From NCBI GenBank assembly GCA_945861625.1, contig CAMAVI010000002.1, positions 29,163 through 93,162 on the forward strand: a DNA stretch of 64,000 bases, in the 5' to 3' direction. Both the position numbers and the translations under genes were made by a program. Source of the DNA: Candidatus Sulfopaludibacter sp. SbA3 (lineage in GTDB: Bacteria; Acidobacteriota; Terriglobia; Bryobacterales; Bryobacteraceae). Numbering within the stretch: the first letter of the stretch is position 1; each line of letters starts with the position of its first letter. Of this stretch, positions 26,325-35,334 are shown piece after piece. The notes beneath the pieces were generated by a model, which was given only the letters and a program-made list of their open reading frames with translations, did no database searches and was not told the DNA's origin.

Positions 26325-26951
26325 TTACCGTTTCACGATCACTTCTCTCAATCGGTCCCGCGTGAGGAAAAACTTCACGGAGCGGAAGTCCTGAAACAGC
26401 TTCTCCAGGCTCCGGTTATTGAAAACCTGCGCGGGCTTGCGCAGGGAGCGCGAATACATCTGGATCGTCCGGTGGTTCTGGATACGGTACGCGAACGTCG
26501 GAATGGTCTCGATGCGCTCTTCGGTGTGAAACAAAGCCAATAGATTCGCGCCCGGCCGCAGCGAACGGTGCAACTTGGCGACCACCTGCTGCAACAAGGG
26601 CGACGCGAGAAACTGCAGCGAATCCCATACCAGCGCCCCGTCAAAGCTTTCGTCTTCGAAGGGCAGTGCGCTCGCGAAAAACTCGGAAATCAGCAGAGGG
26701 TTGGACTGGTTCTCGAAAAAATCCCCCCGCGCCGGGTCCGTGTGAGACGGGGCAAACACCCGGTCCAGTTGGTGCACGAAGTCATCGGAATACAAACGGT
26801 GCCCGTAGCCGGTGACAAAACTGACGGTGGCTTGGCTCGCGCCGGCGAAGTCCAGAATGGACATGCCCGGCCGCTCCTCCAGCGATCCGCAGAACTGATC
26901 GAGGCCGTGGCTTTGCCGCGTCTCAGGCCCGGCCAACGGTGCCTGCGCCAC
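26325..26951 (-). CDS. class I SAM-dependent methyltransferase-like protein
   Basis: 208 residues. A Rossmann-type SAM domain is suggested by SILDFAGASQATVSFVTGYG (glycine loop region, degenerate), FEDESFDGALVWDSLQFL (motif with the acidic turn) and LHRSLRPGANLLALF (post-motif helix and strand). The glycine loop lacks a classic GxGxG, so catalytic activity is uncertain. It shares one base with the bactofilin stop (TAGTG), so it is coupled to it. Confidence 0.78.
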   Translation of the reverse strand: MAQAPLAGPETRQSHGLDQFCGSLEERPGMSILDFAGASQATVSFVTGYGHRLYSDDFVHQLDRVFAPSHTDPARGDFFENQSNPLLISEFFASALPFEDESFDGALVWDSLQFLASPLLQQVVAKLHRSLRPGANLLALFHTEERIETIPTFAYRIQNHRTIQMYSRSLRKPAQVFNNRSLEKLFQDFRSVKFFLTRDRLREVIVKR

Positions 26952-27511
26952 TACCGCTTGGCTTCACCGGCGCTGGCCGCAATCGCGGGAGAACTGGCGG
27001 TGGCGGAGGCCACGGGTTGCGGTTTCGGTGCCGGGGCCGCCTTGGGCGCCTCGGCGCGCACGATGTCGATTGCGCCCTTAAAGTAGGCTCCGTCTTCGAT
27101 CACCACGCGCGCGGTGCGTATGTCGCCGACCATCTTCGCTTCCTTGCGGATCTCGGTCTTCTCGCGCGTTTCGATGTCGCCGTGGACAGTGCCCAGCACC
27201 ACCACTTCACGCGCCTTGATCGTCGCGACCACTTTCCCGTTGGGGCCGATAGTGAGGCGGTTTTCCTGCAGCTCGATCGTTCCCTCCACTTCGCCGTCGA
27301 TGGTCAGATCCTCGCGGCCGTAGATCTGGCCCTTGACCACAACGGATTTGCCTAAAACAGCGGCGCCGCTGCGGGGGGCGTCCATACGCGGATCGGAGGG
27401 GCGGCTGGGTAACGTAGACATGGGAATCCCTTCACTGGCTGATTGCGATGAGGTGGGGGGAGTAAATGCGGGCTTGGGCGTTGTTTCTTCTTCTTTTCGG
27501 CGATTCCACAT
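26951..27511 (-). CDS. bactofilin family cytoskeletal protein
   Basis: 186 residues. A disordered Pro/Ser-rich N-terminus leads to the bactofilin beta-helix (about 53-150): VVKGQIYGREDLTIDGEVEG, GPNGKVVATIKAREVVVLG, and GDIETREKTEIRKEAKMVGD, with the six-residue periodicity of the fold. The C-terminal tail is Ala/Pro-rich. Bactofilins polymerise without nucleotide and shape the envelope or place proteins. Strong ribosome site AAGGAGG precedes ATG 27511. Leads the operon with the methyltransferase. Confidence 0.92.
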   Translation of the reverse strand: MWNRRKEEETTPKPAFTPPTSSQSASEGIPMSTLPSRPSDPRMDAPRSGAAVLGKSVVVKGQIYGREDLTIDGEVEGTIELQENRLTIGPNGKVVATIKAREVVVLGTVHGDIETREKTEIRKEAKMVGDIRTARVVIEDGAYFKGAIDIVRAEAPKAAPAPKPQPVASATASSPAIAASAGEAKR

Positions 27512-27659
27512 CGGAAAGTCGCCTCCTTCCGTAAATGTGCTCTCCCTATACTACTACGGGGGATCGGAGGGCAGAAATGTATAGATGGCACCGTGGTCCG
27601 GACCGTTACATTCGTTCGGTAACGATTGCTTCTGATGCGGACCCGCTACAATAAGTGAC

Positions 27660-29429
27660 GTGATCTTCCCCCGGTTCATGATCGCCCTGAGTCCGGTTCT
27701 CGGCGTGGCCCTGGGGCTGATCCCGCTGACCGCGCCGGCGGCCTTCGCCGCCCCGGAGATCTTTCCCCTGCAGGACGTTCGCGCCGGCCAGCGTGGCGTC
27801 GGGCGCACCATCTTTGCCGGCTCGCGCGTTGAAGAATTTCAAGTGGAAATCCTGGGCGTGCTGCACAACCTGGGCCCGCGCGAGTCCATCATTCTGGCCC
27901 GGCTCAGCGGAGGCCCCCTCGCCACCACCGGCGTCATGCAGGGCATGAGCGGTTCGCCGGTCTACATCGGCGGCAAACTGCTCGGAGCCGTCGCCCTTAG
28001 TTTTCCGCAGTCCAAGGAAGCCATCGCCGGCATCCGGCCCATTGAGGACATGCTGCGCGTCACGCCGCAGCCCGCGCGGAACATCGCGTCCGCAACACCG
28101 TCTTCCCGTTCTCTGGCCGCCCGCTCTCTCACTGCACGCGCCTTTACCACAGGAGACTCGAAGCTCGTGGAAATCGCCACCCCCGTCTCCTTCCTCGGCT
28201 TCACTCCCGCCACGCTCGATCACTTTGCGCCGCAGCTTCGCCAGATGGGACTCGATCCGCGCCAGGGTGTTTCCGGAGGCGGCACCATTCCCGACCGCCT
28301 GGGCGATCCGCGCCAGCTCGAGCCGGGCTCCATGATCAGCGTGCAACTGATTTCCGGCGACATGAGCGTCGGCGCCGACGGCACCATCACCGCCATTGAC
28401 GGCGACCGAGTCTACGCCTTCGGACATCGCTTTCTTTCCGAAGGTTCCACTGATCTTCCGTTCGCCCGCGCCGAGGTCGTGGCCCTGCTGCCCAGCCTGT
28501 CGAGTTCGTTTAAGATTTCCAGCGCCCGCGAGTGGATGGGGACGATCACTTCCGACCGCGATGTCGCTGTGGCGGGGCTCACCGGGCGCCGCGCCAGTCT
28601 GATCCCGATTGAGATCCGCGTGGGCACCAACATCTATCGCATGCGCATGATTCAGGACCGCGTCATGACGCCTCTGCTGATGCAGATGGCCGTGTTTTCC
28701 TCGATCGACGCCACCGAGCGCAGCGTGGGCGCGCAGACCTATTCGATTCGCGGGCAGCTTGATTTCGACGGTGGCCGCGTGCCCATCGACGATGTGTATA
28801 GCGGCGACGTCGGCGCTGCCATCATTGCCTCGGCCGGCATCGCTTCGCCCATTGCGTACGCGCTGCAAAGCGGTTTCGATGCGCTGAAGTTGAAGAGCGT
28901 CACGCTGAACGTTGCCGCCGTGGAGCGCCGCAGCCAGCAGCAGGTGGTCGATCTGATCGGTCCCCGTACCGTACGTCCCGGCGAAGAAGTGGAACTAACC
29001 GTTGTTCTGGGCGCGCAAAACGGACAAGAGACCTCGCGCCGTGTGAAGTACCGCGTGCCCACCGGCGCGCAGACCGGTCCGCTTAATTTCACCATCGCCG
29101 ACGCGACTTCAACCAATGTGATGGAGTTCCAGGCTGCGGTTGGCACTCCGCAGCGCTCGCCGCAACAGGTCCTGAACTTGCTGAGCGGCTTGCGGTCCAA
29201 CACGAAAGCTTATGTGCGGGTCTGGCGGGCCGAGCCCTCCTACACGGTCGAAGGCCGCGACATTCCCGATCCGCCTCCCTCGCTGGCGTTGCTCCTCACG
29301 CGCGCGCAAACTGGTTTTGTGAATACGTTGAACACTCGCGGCGCGAAGGTCGCTGAAATAGAGGTTCCCGGCGCCCCGGGGTTCGTTGTGACCGGCACCA
29401 AGACTATTCAGGTTGAGGTGAAGGAATGA
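27660..29429 (+). CDS. SpoIVB-type (S55) serine peptidase domain protein, exported
   Basis: 589 residues with a signal peptide (IALSPVLGVALGLIPL ... AFAA). The S55 domain lies in about 35-300: FPLQDVRAGQRGVGRT, the catalytic serine motif MQGMSGSPVYIGGKLLGAV (about 94-110) and YAFGHRFLSEGSTDLPFA with a His typical of the family. The remaining 290 residues are beta-rich with no recognised domain. GTG 27660 is used; ATG 27678 is the alternative. In sporeformers this peptidase signals across membranes; in Acidobacteria the target is unknown. Coupled to the next gene by ATGA. Confidence 0.85.
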   Translation: MIFPRFMIALSPVLGVALGLIPLTAPAAFAAPEIFPLQDVRAGQRGVGRTIFAGSRVEEFQVEILGVLHNLGPRESIILARLSGGPLATTGVMQGMSGSPVYIGGKLLGAVALSFPQSKEAIAGIRPIEDMLRVTPQPARNIASATPSSRSLAARSLTARAFTTGDSKLVEIATPVSFLGFTPATLDHFAPQLRQMGLDPRQGVSGGGTIPDRLGDPRQLEPGSMISVQLISGDMSVGADGTITAIDGDRVYAFGHRFLSEGSTDLPFARAEVVALLPSLSSSFKISSAREWMGTITSDRDVAVAGLTGRRASLIPIEIRVGTNIYRMRMIQDRVMTPLLMQMAVFSSIDATERSVGAQTYSIRGQLDFDGGRVPIDDVYSGDVGAAIIASAGIASPIAYALQSGFDALKLKSVTLNVAAVERRSQQQVVDLIGPRTVRPGEEVELTVVLGAQNGQETSRRVKYRVPTGAQTGPLNFTIADATSTNVMEFQAAVGTPQRSPQQVLNLLSGLRSNTKAYVRVWRAEPSYTVEGRDIPDPPPSLALLLTRAQTGFVNTLNTRGAKVAEIEVPGAPGFVVTGTKTIQVEVKE

Positions 29430-31654
29430 GAGTTCTGTGCCTGCTGACCGCGGCCATGTCCCTCCAGGCCGCCACCACCGCGACTTGGGAACTCACCGGC
29501 TATCAAGACTTCCTGCGCGGACGCACCAGCGGACTCTCCATTACACGCGATGGCCGTCTGACGCCCGGACCCCGCGTCGACACGGTTTTTTCCTCCGATC
29601 AAGCTCAGATCTGGAGCGTCGCCACCGCCCCCGACGGTTCACTCTACCTCGGCACGGGCAATCGAGGCCGCCTCATCAAAGTGGACGCGGCGGGGCAGGG
29701 CACCACGATTTGGAATTCCGATGAGCCGGAGATTTTTGCCGTCGCTGTGGACCGCGCGGGAATTGTCTATGCAGGCACGTCGCCCGACGGCAAGGTCTAT
29801 CGCATCGAGAACGGCCGCGCCACGGAATATTTCGCGCCCGGCGAGCGCTACATCTGGGCGCTCGCCTTCGCTCCGGACGGAGCTTTGTACGTCGCCACGG
29901 GCCAGCAAGGCAAAATCTTCAAGGTGACCGGCCCCGGTCGCGGGGCGGTCTATTACGAAACCGCCCAGGCTCACGTTACGGCACTGGCTTTCGATCGCGA
30001 GGCGCGCCTGCTCGCCGGCAGCGAGCCCAACGGCATCCTCTATCGCATCACGGGCAATCCCGCGCGCGGCTTCGTGCTGTACGACGCGAACCTCCCGGAG
30101 ATCCGCGCCATTGTGCCGGCGGCGGATGGCTCCATCTACGCGGCGGCACTGGGCGGGAGCCTCGCCAAGAAGACTTCGGCGGCCTCCAATTCATCGTCTA
30201 CCTCCAGCACGATGGTCACGGCCCCAGGCACCAGTATTACGGTGACCGATGCGCAGCGCGGGCTGAACCCCGCCCCCAAGCCCGATCCAACCAGGACTGC
30301 TCCCGCGGCATCGTCTCCGATTTCAGCTCCCTCCACGGCCACCGAAGTGAGCGGCGTCGAGAAATCCGCACTCTACAAGATCCTACCCGATAACACCGTC
30401 GAAACCCTGTGGACTTCCAAGGATGAAAACGTCTACGACATCGCCGCCGAATCCGCGAGTGCGTTGACGTTTCTCACCGACGCGCAAGGCCGCGTGTATC
30501 GTCTGGACCCGCGCTCCGACCGCTCCCACGAAGCCACGCTGATCACGCAGACCAACGAATCCGACGCCACCCGCCTGACGGCTTCCGCGAAGGGGCTTCT
30601 GATCGCCGGCGGGAACCCTGGGAAGATGCTGCTGGCCGCGGGGCCAAGCGCTGCCAACAGCAGCGCGAAAAGTGCCTGGTTTGAATCGCCCGTACATGAT
30701 TCCGGAGCCGTCGCGCGCTGGGGCCGCCTCGCCTGGGTGGGCAGCGCACGCGGCGTATCGTTTAAAACCCGTTCCGGAAATTCCGCGCGGCCCGACGCCA
30801 CCTGGAGCGATTGGTCCGATCCCATCAGCGATCCCGCGAAGTCTCTGATCACGAGTCCGAACGCGCGTTACTTGCAGTGGCGCGCCGAGTTCACAGGAAC
30901 CGACGCCGAACTCGATAGCGTGACTGCCGCCTATCTGCCGCAGAATACCGCGCCGACCGTACGCAGCATCACGGTTTCTTCGCAAGCCTCGGCGTCATCC
31001 ACATCGAAGACAACATCGTCCGCCACGTCGTCGGCTTACTCCATCACAGTGACCGACACGGGTGACGCCACCACCCCCTCTGGTACGCAGTCGCAAACGC
31101 TCGCGCGCGCCGCCGGCCAGCAGATGGCCGTCACCTGGCAGGCTGATGATCCCGAGGGCGACAAGCTTTCTTACAGTCTCTATTTCCGTGGCGAGGACCA
31201 ACGCGAGTGGAAACTGCTGCGCGATGACCTGACCGATAACAAATACACGCTCGAAGACGACGTGCTCGCCGACGGCCGCTATTTCTTCCGTGTCGTGGCC
31301 TCCGACAAGCTCTCGAATCCAGCCGCGCAAGCGCGTCAAGCCGAACTCGTGGGGCCTCCGGTATTGATCGATAACACACCGCCCACGGTGAAGGCATCGG
31401 CTCCGCGCCGCAACGGAACGGCCCTGGAGATTGATATTGACGCCGAAGATGGCGGCTCGTCTCTGCGACGTGGCGAGTACTCGATTGACGCCCACTCCTG
31501 GCAGCCGGTCGAAGCTGCCGATGGCGTCACCGATTCACGCCGCGAGCAGTTCCTGATTCGCATCGATGCCGTGCCGCCCGGCGAGCACCTCATCGTGATC
31601 CGCGCTTACGACGCGGCCGGCAATGCCGGTCTGGCGAAGGTTGTAGTCCGTTAG
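29426..31654 (+). CDS. large exported beta-propeller protein
   Basis: 742 residues with a short signal (RVLCLLTAAMSLQAAT). The first 250 residues hold repeated propeller blades of the kind IWSVATAPDGSLYLGTGN, IFAVAVDRAGIVYAGTSP, IWALAFAPDGALYVATGQ and VTALAFDREARLLAGSEP. A Ser/Thr/Pro-rich stretch (about 250-310) interrupts, further blades follow, and a C-terminal Fn3-like part ends near 742. No catalytic motif is visible. It starts inside the stop of the S55 peptidase gene, which suggests the two proteins act together or one processes the other. Confidence 0.8.
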   Translation: MRVLCLLTAAMSLQAATTATWELTGYQDFLRGRTSGLSITRDGRLTPGPRVDTVFSSDQAQIWSVATAPDGSLYLGTGNRGRLIKVDAAGQGTTIWNSDEPEIFAVAVDRAGIVYAGTSPDGKVYRIENGRATEYFAPGERYIWALAFAPDGALYVATGQQGKIFKVTGPGRGAVYYETAQAHVTALAFDREARLLAGSEPNGILYRITGNPARGFVLYDANLPEIRAIVPAADGSIYAAALGGSLAKKTSAASNSSSTSSTMVTAPGTSITVTDAQRGLNPAPKPDPTRTAPAASSPISAPSTATEVSGVEKSALYKILPDNTVETLWTSKDENVYDIAAESASALTFLTDAQGRVYRLDPRSDRSHEATLITQTNESDATRLTASAKGLLIAGGNPGKMLLAAGPSAANSSAKSAWFESPVHDSGAVARWGRLAWVGSARGVSFKTRSGNSARPDATWSDWSDPISDPAKSLITSPNARYLQWRAEFTGTDAELDSVTAAYLPQNTAPTVRSITVSSQASASSTSKTTSSATSSAYSITVTDTGDATTPSGTQSQTLARAAGQQMAVTWQADDPEGDKLSYSLYFRGEDQREWKLLRDDLTDNKYTLEDDVLADGRYFFRVVASDKLSNPAAQARQAELVGPPVLIDNTPPTVKASAPRRNGTALEIDIDAEDGGSSLRRGEYSIDAHSWQPVEAADGVTDSRREQFLIRIDAVPPGEHLIVIRAYDAAGNAGLAKVVVR

Positions 31655-32457
31655 AGGCTGTTGTTGGCCATCATCACCCAGCGGAACATGGCGGTGAACG
31701 CCAGGACCGTGATTCCGATGGCCACCCATCCCGCTATCCGCCAAATTCCGTCCGTGGTTCTGCGGGGCGTGCCCGCGACGTACGCCAGCGCGAAGCCGCC
31801 GGCCACTCCGCCGACGTGCGCGGCGTTATCGGTGGCCGCAAATAGCGCCGACATCAGCAGCGCATAGATTCCCCATTGCATGTAGTGAGCCCGCAGCGCA
31901 GCGCCGTAAGACGACTTGTCGCGCACTCCCAGCGCGATCATCGCGCCGAGAAGCCCGAAGATTCCCGCCGAGGAGCCCACGGACGGAGAATAAGGCGACC
32001 ACAAGTAGCTCGCATAAAATCCGGTGACTGTCGAAGCGAGATAGATCACCAGGTAACGGTTGGTTCCATAGCTCTCTTCTGTCTGCGCGCCCAGATCAAA
32101 GAGCACCCACGAATTCATCAACAGATGTAGAATCCCGCCGTGCAGGAACCCAGCCGTAATGAGCCGCCACCATTGCCCGGCGCGAATGCCAGGACCATAC
32201 TTGGCTCCGGCCTCAAATATCGGCAGTCCTTTACCCAGTCCTAGATCCGGCAGCGCCCCGGCCAGATAAAAACCCGCGTTGATCAGCAGAATCACCACGG
32301 TGGTGAAGCGCGCGTGCGGAATCAGGCCACCCAGAACATCGGCCGTGCTTCGCCGCTCCACGGCTGGCGGTCCCAGCACCACGTCGCAGTAGGGACACAC
32401 CTTATCGGCGGTTGAGATAAAGGCCCGGCAGTGCGGGCACATCCGGCGGTTTTCCAC
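31651..32457 (-). CDS. rhomboid intramembrane serine protease with N-terminal zinc ribbon
   Basis: 268 residues. N-terminal CPHCRAF and VCPYCDVV form a zinc ribbon (about 7-26). Six transmembrane helices follow; the catalytic serine is in VGSSAGIFGLLGA (about 177) and the histidine in AAHVGGVAGG (about 226), with the HGGILHLLMNSWVL motif between. The dyad is complete, so it should be active. It is convergent with the propeller gene, stop codons overlapping. Confidence 0.9.
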   Translation of the reverse strand: MENRRMCPHCRAFISTADKVCPYCDVVLGPPAVERRSTADVLGGLIPHARFTTVVILLINAGFYLAGALPDLGLGKGLPIFEAGAKYGPGIRAGQWWRLITAGFLHGGILHLLMNSWVLFDLGAQTEESYGTNRYLVIYLASTVTGFYASYLWSPYSPSVGSSAGIFGLLGAMIALGVRDKSSYGAALRAHYMQWGIYALLMSALFAATDNAAHVGGVAGGFALAYVAGTPRRTTDGIWRIAGWVAIGITVLAFTAMFRWVMMANNSL

Positions 32458-32493
32458 GACTCATTGTAGCGGCCTCCGGGGGGCCGCCGTCAT

Positions 32494-32517
32494 CAACAGA
32501 TCCACCAACAGATCCAC
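32494..32517. repeat. 12-bp perfect tandem duplication
   Basis: Two adjacent copies of CAACAGATCCAC in the divergent gap between the rhomboid and aldolase genes. A GC-rich hairpin (GCGGCC/GGCCGC, about 32469-32487) lies just beside it. Confidence 0.85.
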
Positions 32518-32573
32518 CCTGTGATCCCGGGAACCAAGCACGATAGACTTAAAGGCGATAGAATCAAAGTCGA

Positions 32574-33353
32574 ATGTCCTCTGGCGAACAACAGCTTCGC
32601 GAACAGGTGGTCCGCGCCGGCCGGATGATGTACGAACGCGGCTGGATTGCGGCCAATGACGGCAACATCACGGTCCGCCTGGATTCCGAGCGGATTCTGG
32701 CCACGCCCGCCGGCATGTGCAAAGGGAACATGCTGCCCGAAGATCTCATCGTTTGCGACAACGAAGGGAACCGGATTTCAGGCCAGCGTGAGCGCACCAC
32801 GGAGATGGGCATGCACATCGCCGTCTATCAGTCGCGTCCCGATATTCAGGCCGTCGTGCACGCGCACCCGCCGGTTTCAACCGGATTCGCCGTTGCCGGG
32901 CGAAGTCTGAATCTGGCCTTGATGCCCGAACTCGTCGTCTCCCTCGGCTCGGTTCCCTTAGCCGAATATGGTTTGCCGGGGACGCCCGCGCTGGCCGAAG
33001 GCATGCTCCCGTATATTCCGAAATTCAACGCGATCCTGCTCGCCAATCACGGGGCCGTGTGCTACGGAGAGAGCGTCACGGAAGCTTACGCCCGCATGGA
33101 GACGTTGGAACACCTGGCGCGGATCACGCTGGTCGCCGAGATGCTGGGTGGGCCGAAGGTCCTCCCCCGGGCTGAGGTCGAGAAGCTCTTTGCAGCCCGC
33201 AGCCGCTACGGCGTCCGCGTTCCCAATCAATTGGAGCCGGGCAGCCCCACCGTCGCTGAAGAAATGCCGGATGCGGAAGAGAAGATTGAGGTCACGCGCC
33301 AGCAGCTTCTGGCCTTGATCGACGAAGCGCTGCGTGTGCGCGGAGTGATTTAG
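32574..33353 (+). CDS. class II aldolase/adducin family protein
   Basis: 259 residues. The metal-binding histidines are in VVHAHPPVS (about 97-99) and the later NHGAVCYGE (about 157), the usual three-His zinc site; GNITVRLDSERILATPAG at the N-terminus is the substrate and phosphate-binding region. Members cleave or epimerise sugar phosphates such as fuculose or ribulose 5-phosphate. A 60-residue C-terminal extension ends in a helix. The substrate is not evident and no sugar genes flank it. Confidence 0.88.
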   Translation: MSSGEQQLREQVVRAGRMMYERGWIAANDGNITVRLDSERILATPAGMCKGNMLPEDLIVCDNEGNRISGQRERTTEMGMHIAVYQSRPDIQAVVHAHPPVSTGFAVAGRSLNLALMPELVVSLGSVPLAEYGLPGTPALAEGMLPYIPKFNAILLANHGAVCYGESVTEAYARMETLEHLARITLVAEMLGGPKVLPRAEVEKLFAARSRYGVRVPNQLEPGSPTVAEEMPDAEEKIEVTRQQLLALIDEALRVRGVI

Positions 33354-33373
33354 ACAGCTTTCTAAACCGCTAC

Positions 33374-33943
33374 TTAAACGGCCCGCTCCAACACTGCCGG
33401 ATCCTCCACCCGCCGCGAACGTCTGCGGGATTTGTACGTGAAGACGTAACCTGCCAGTACACCGCCCACGATCAGCTTGGCTGCCTCCACGCCGGCCCAG
33501 ATTTCGATCAGCAAGAAGACCCGCGCCCGTGTTCCCATGGATTGGCTGCCCGGCGGAAAATCCGCTTCCTGTCCGCGAAACGCCAATTCGGGGTGAATGG
33601 CGAGTTGAAACAGCACCAGCGCCATCATCGCCCCGCACAAGATCAGAGGCAGGACTCTTTTCTCCGTGGCAAGATATAACACCGCGGCCACCAGCAGCCC
33701 GCCCACCAATTGGGTGATTCCCCAAACCGTGAAGTAATAACGGTATTGCTCGGCGGCAAAGTGATGCAGCAACTGGCCCACGGGTTCACGCCCGGCGTCT
33801 TGAATTATCTTCCCCGCCGGCGGGATTGCTGAATTCATCATTTGCGCGGCCAGCCGCATGTTCTGCGCGGACATCAGATCCAGCAGGATGCAGCAGGCGA
33901 TCCAGGCGCCCAAAAGAAATGTCGCGATTCGAGTAGAGTGCAC
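33374..33943 (-). CDS. unrecognised four-helix membrane protein
   Basis: 189 residues with hydrophobic segments at about 8-24, 72-92, 98-115 and 143-170 and a basic tail (SRRRSRR). It contains QYRYYFTVWGITQLVGG, and the first loop holds His-His. No known domain recognised. It lies tail to tail with the aldolase gene, 20 bp apart. DUF4149-like proteins have a similar layout, but I cannot support that. Confidence 0.6.
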   Translation of the reverse strand: MHSTRIATFLLGAWIACCILLDLMSAQNMRLAAQMMNSAIPPAGKIIQDAGREPVGQLLHHFAAEQYRYYFTVWGITQLVGGLLVAAVLYLATEKRVLPLILCGAMMALVLFQLAIHPELAFRGQEADFPPGSQSMGTRARVFLLIEIWAGVEAAKLIVGGVLAGYVFTYKSRRRSRRVEDPAVLERAV

Positions 33944-34264
33944 CGCCCTCTAGTTTGGCATACGGGAAACGCAGGAACGGCGGCCCTCAGAAGCGGCACA
34001 GCCGCGTGGCGCGGCCCGAAACGAAACAGGAACCGATCGCGCCACCGTGCGTGGTGCCGCGAGTTCCTAAAAAGCGCACAGGCCGCGACGGCACGGCACC
34101 AACCAGCGAGGAACTCGTCCATCCTGCCGGGCCGGAGCGAGTCCGTTGTGCGCGGGTACTCAAAAGCGAGAAGGGGAGCCTAAGCTCCCCTTCGCCGCGT
34201 CGATCTCAGTTGACTCTGGAATCGTGACTTCTTGGTCCCCTTCTCGTCGGGGACTTTCAGTGTA
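33944..34264. other. intergenic region with a strong hairpin
   Basis: No convincing gene. The right half contains a 10-bp perfect hairpin (34170-34179 with 34184-34193, loop CTAA) without a T-tract, and a second small hairpin near 34237-34256 just past the end of the GGDEF gene. One plus-strand frame is open at 33955-34227 but its product is arginine/proline-rich and shows no family features. Confidence 0.5.
34170..34193. terminator. perfect 10-bp hairpin, terminator-like
   Basis: GAAGGGGAGC and GCTCCCCTTC around a CTAA loop. No T-run on either side, so factor-independent termination is doubtful; it could end the GGDEF transcript or shape a small RNA. Confidence 0.4.
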
Positions 34265-35257
34265 TCACTCTCTCGGGGGTATTCCCTCCGTCGCGCCGAC
34301 CGCCACTGGTGGCACGCTGGCGGTGGTCACCGTGCTCGCCGTGGGCGGCAGGAACATCACCCGGTTCCGGCCCACGCGCTTGGCCTGATAGAGCGCGTCG
34401 TCGGTGATCCGGATCAGCGTCTCGTCTTCCAGGGGAACGCCGGGCAGCCAGGCCGTGGCTCCGTAGCTGCACGTGATCAAGCGCGAACCTTCGTTGAACG
34501 ACATCGGTTCCCTGGCCAGCGCCTCCCGCATGCGTTCTGCCTGGCTCCGGGTCATTTCCTCGTCGCAACCCGGCAGCACCACCAGAAACTCCTCGCCGCC
34601 ATAACGGCCGAGGGAATCGTAGGGCCGCATCGAGCCGGCGGTACGGCGCACGAATTCGCGCAATACCGCGTCGCCCGCGAAATGCCCGTAGGTGTCATTG
34701 ACCAACTTGAAATGATCCAGGTCCGCCAGCACCAGGCCCACCGGCCGCTTCTCGCGCGCTCCGCGGCCCAATTCTTTCTGCAAAATATCCAGAATAGAGG
34801 ACCGGTTCCACACGCGCGTCAGGAAGTCCTTGGTCGCCTGATCGCGCAACTCCTCACGCGCGGAAACCAGTTCGTGCTGCAGTTCAATGATGCGCAGGCC
34901 GGGACGCAGCCGGACTTTTAACTCATGCTGATCGAAAGGCTTCGTCAAATAGTCGTCGGCGCCCGACTCCATGCCTTCGATCAGATCCTCACGCTGACTC
35001 TTGGAACTCAGCAGAAGGATGTAGGTGTAAAGGTTGTCGTCGCCGCCAACTTCGCGGACCTTCCGGCACACCTCGGGGCCTGTCAATCCCGGCATCACCC
35101 AATCCAGGATCGCCATCTTGGGCGCGTCCGGGGATCGCAAAATCTGCCAGGCTTCATTACCGTCGCAGGCCACCACAACTTCGTAGCCCCATTTGCGCAA
35201 TGTGGCATCCAGAAGGTGCCGGGAAACGATACTGTCGTCCGCGATCAGAATTCGCAT
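34265..35257 (-). CDS. response regulator with GGDEF diguanylate cyclase output
   Basis: 330 residues. Receiver domain 1-120 with phospho-acceptor Asp in AILDWVMPG (about 52) and Lys in LTKPF (about 106). A coiled helix (QHELVSAREELRDQATKD) links it to a GGDEF domain (about 140-300) with intact GGEEF and an RPYD inhibitory site five residues before it. Expected to make cyclic di-GMP under phosphorelay control and to be product inhibited. The PleD/WspR-like kinase partner is not adjacent. Transcribed divergently from the amidotransferase gene. Confidence 0.93.
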   Translation of the reverse strand: MRILIADDSIVSRHLLDATLRKWGYEVVVACDGNEAWQILRSPDAPKMAILDWVMPGLTGPEVCRKVREVGGDDNLYTYILLLSSKSQREDLIEGMESGADDYLTKPFDQHELKVRLRPGLRIIELQHELVSAREELRDQATKDFLTRVWNRSSILDILQKELGRGAREKRPVGLVLADLDHFKLVNDTYGHFAGDAVLREFVRRTAGSMRPYDSLGRYGGEEFLVVLPGCDEEMTRSQAERMREALAREPMSFNEGSRLITCSYGATAWLPGVPLEDETLIRITDDALYQAKRVGRNRVMFLPPTASTVTTASVPPVAVGATEGIPPRE

Positions 35258-35334
35258 TCAGATACTCTATGATTATACGGGTGCACCGCTGCCCTTACTC
35301 CTAAGTATCGGCAGAATACAAGGAATTCACAGAG

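Noticed and set aside
27606..28868. 420-codon minus-strand frame
   Set aside because: Antisense to the S55 peptidase gene; low complexity.
33955..34227. 90-codon plus-strand frame in the long gap
   Set aside because: Arg/Pro-rich, no ribosome site, contains the hairpin; not supported.
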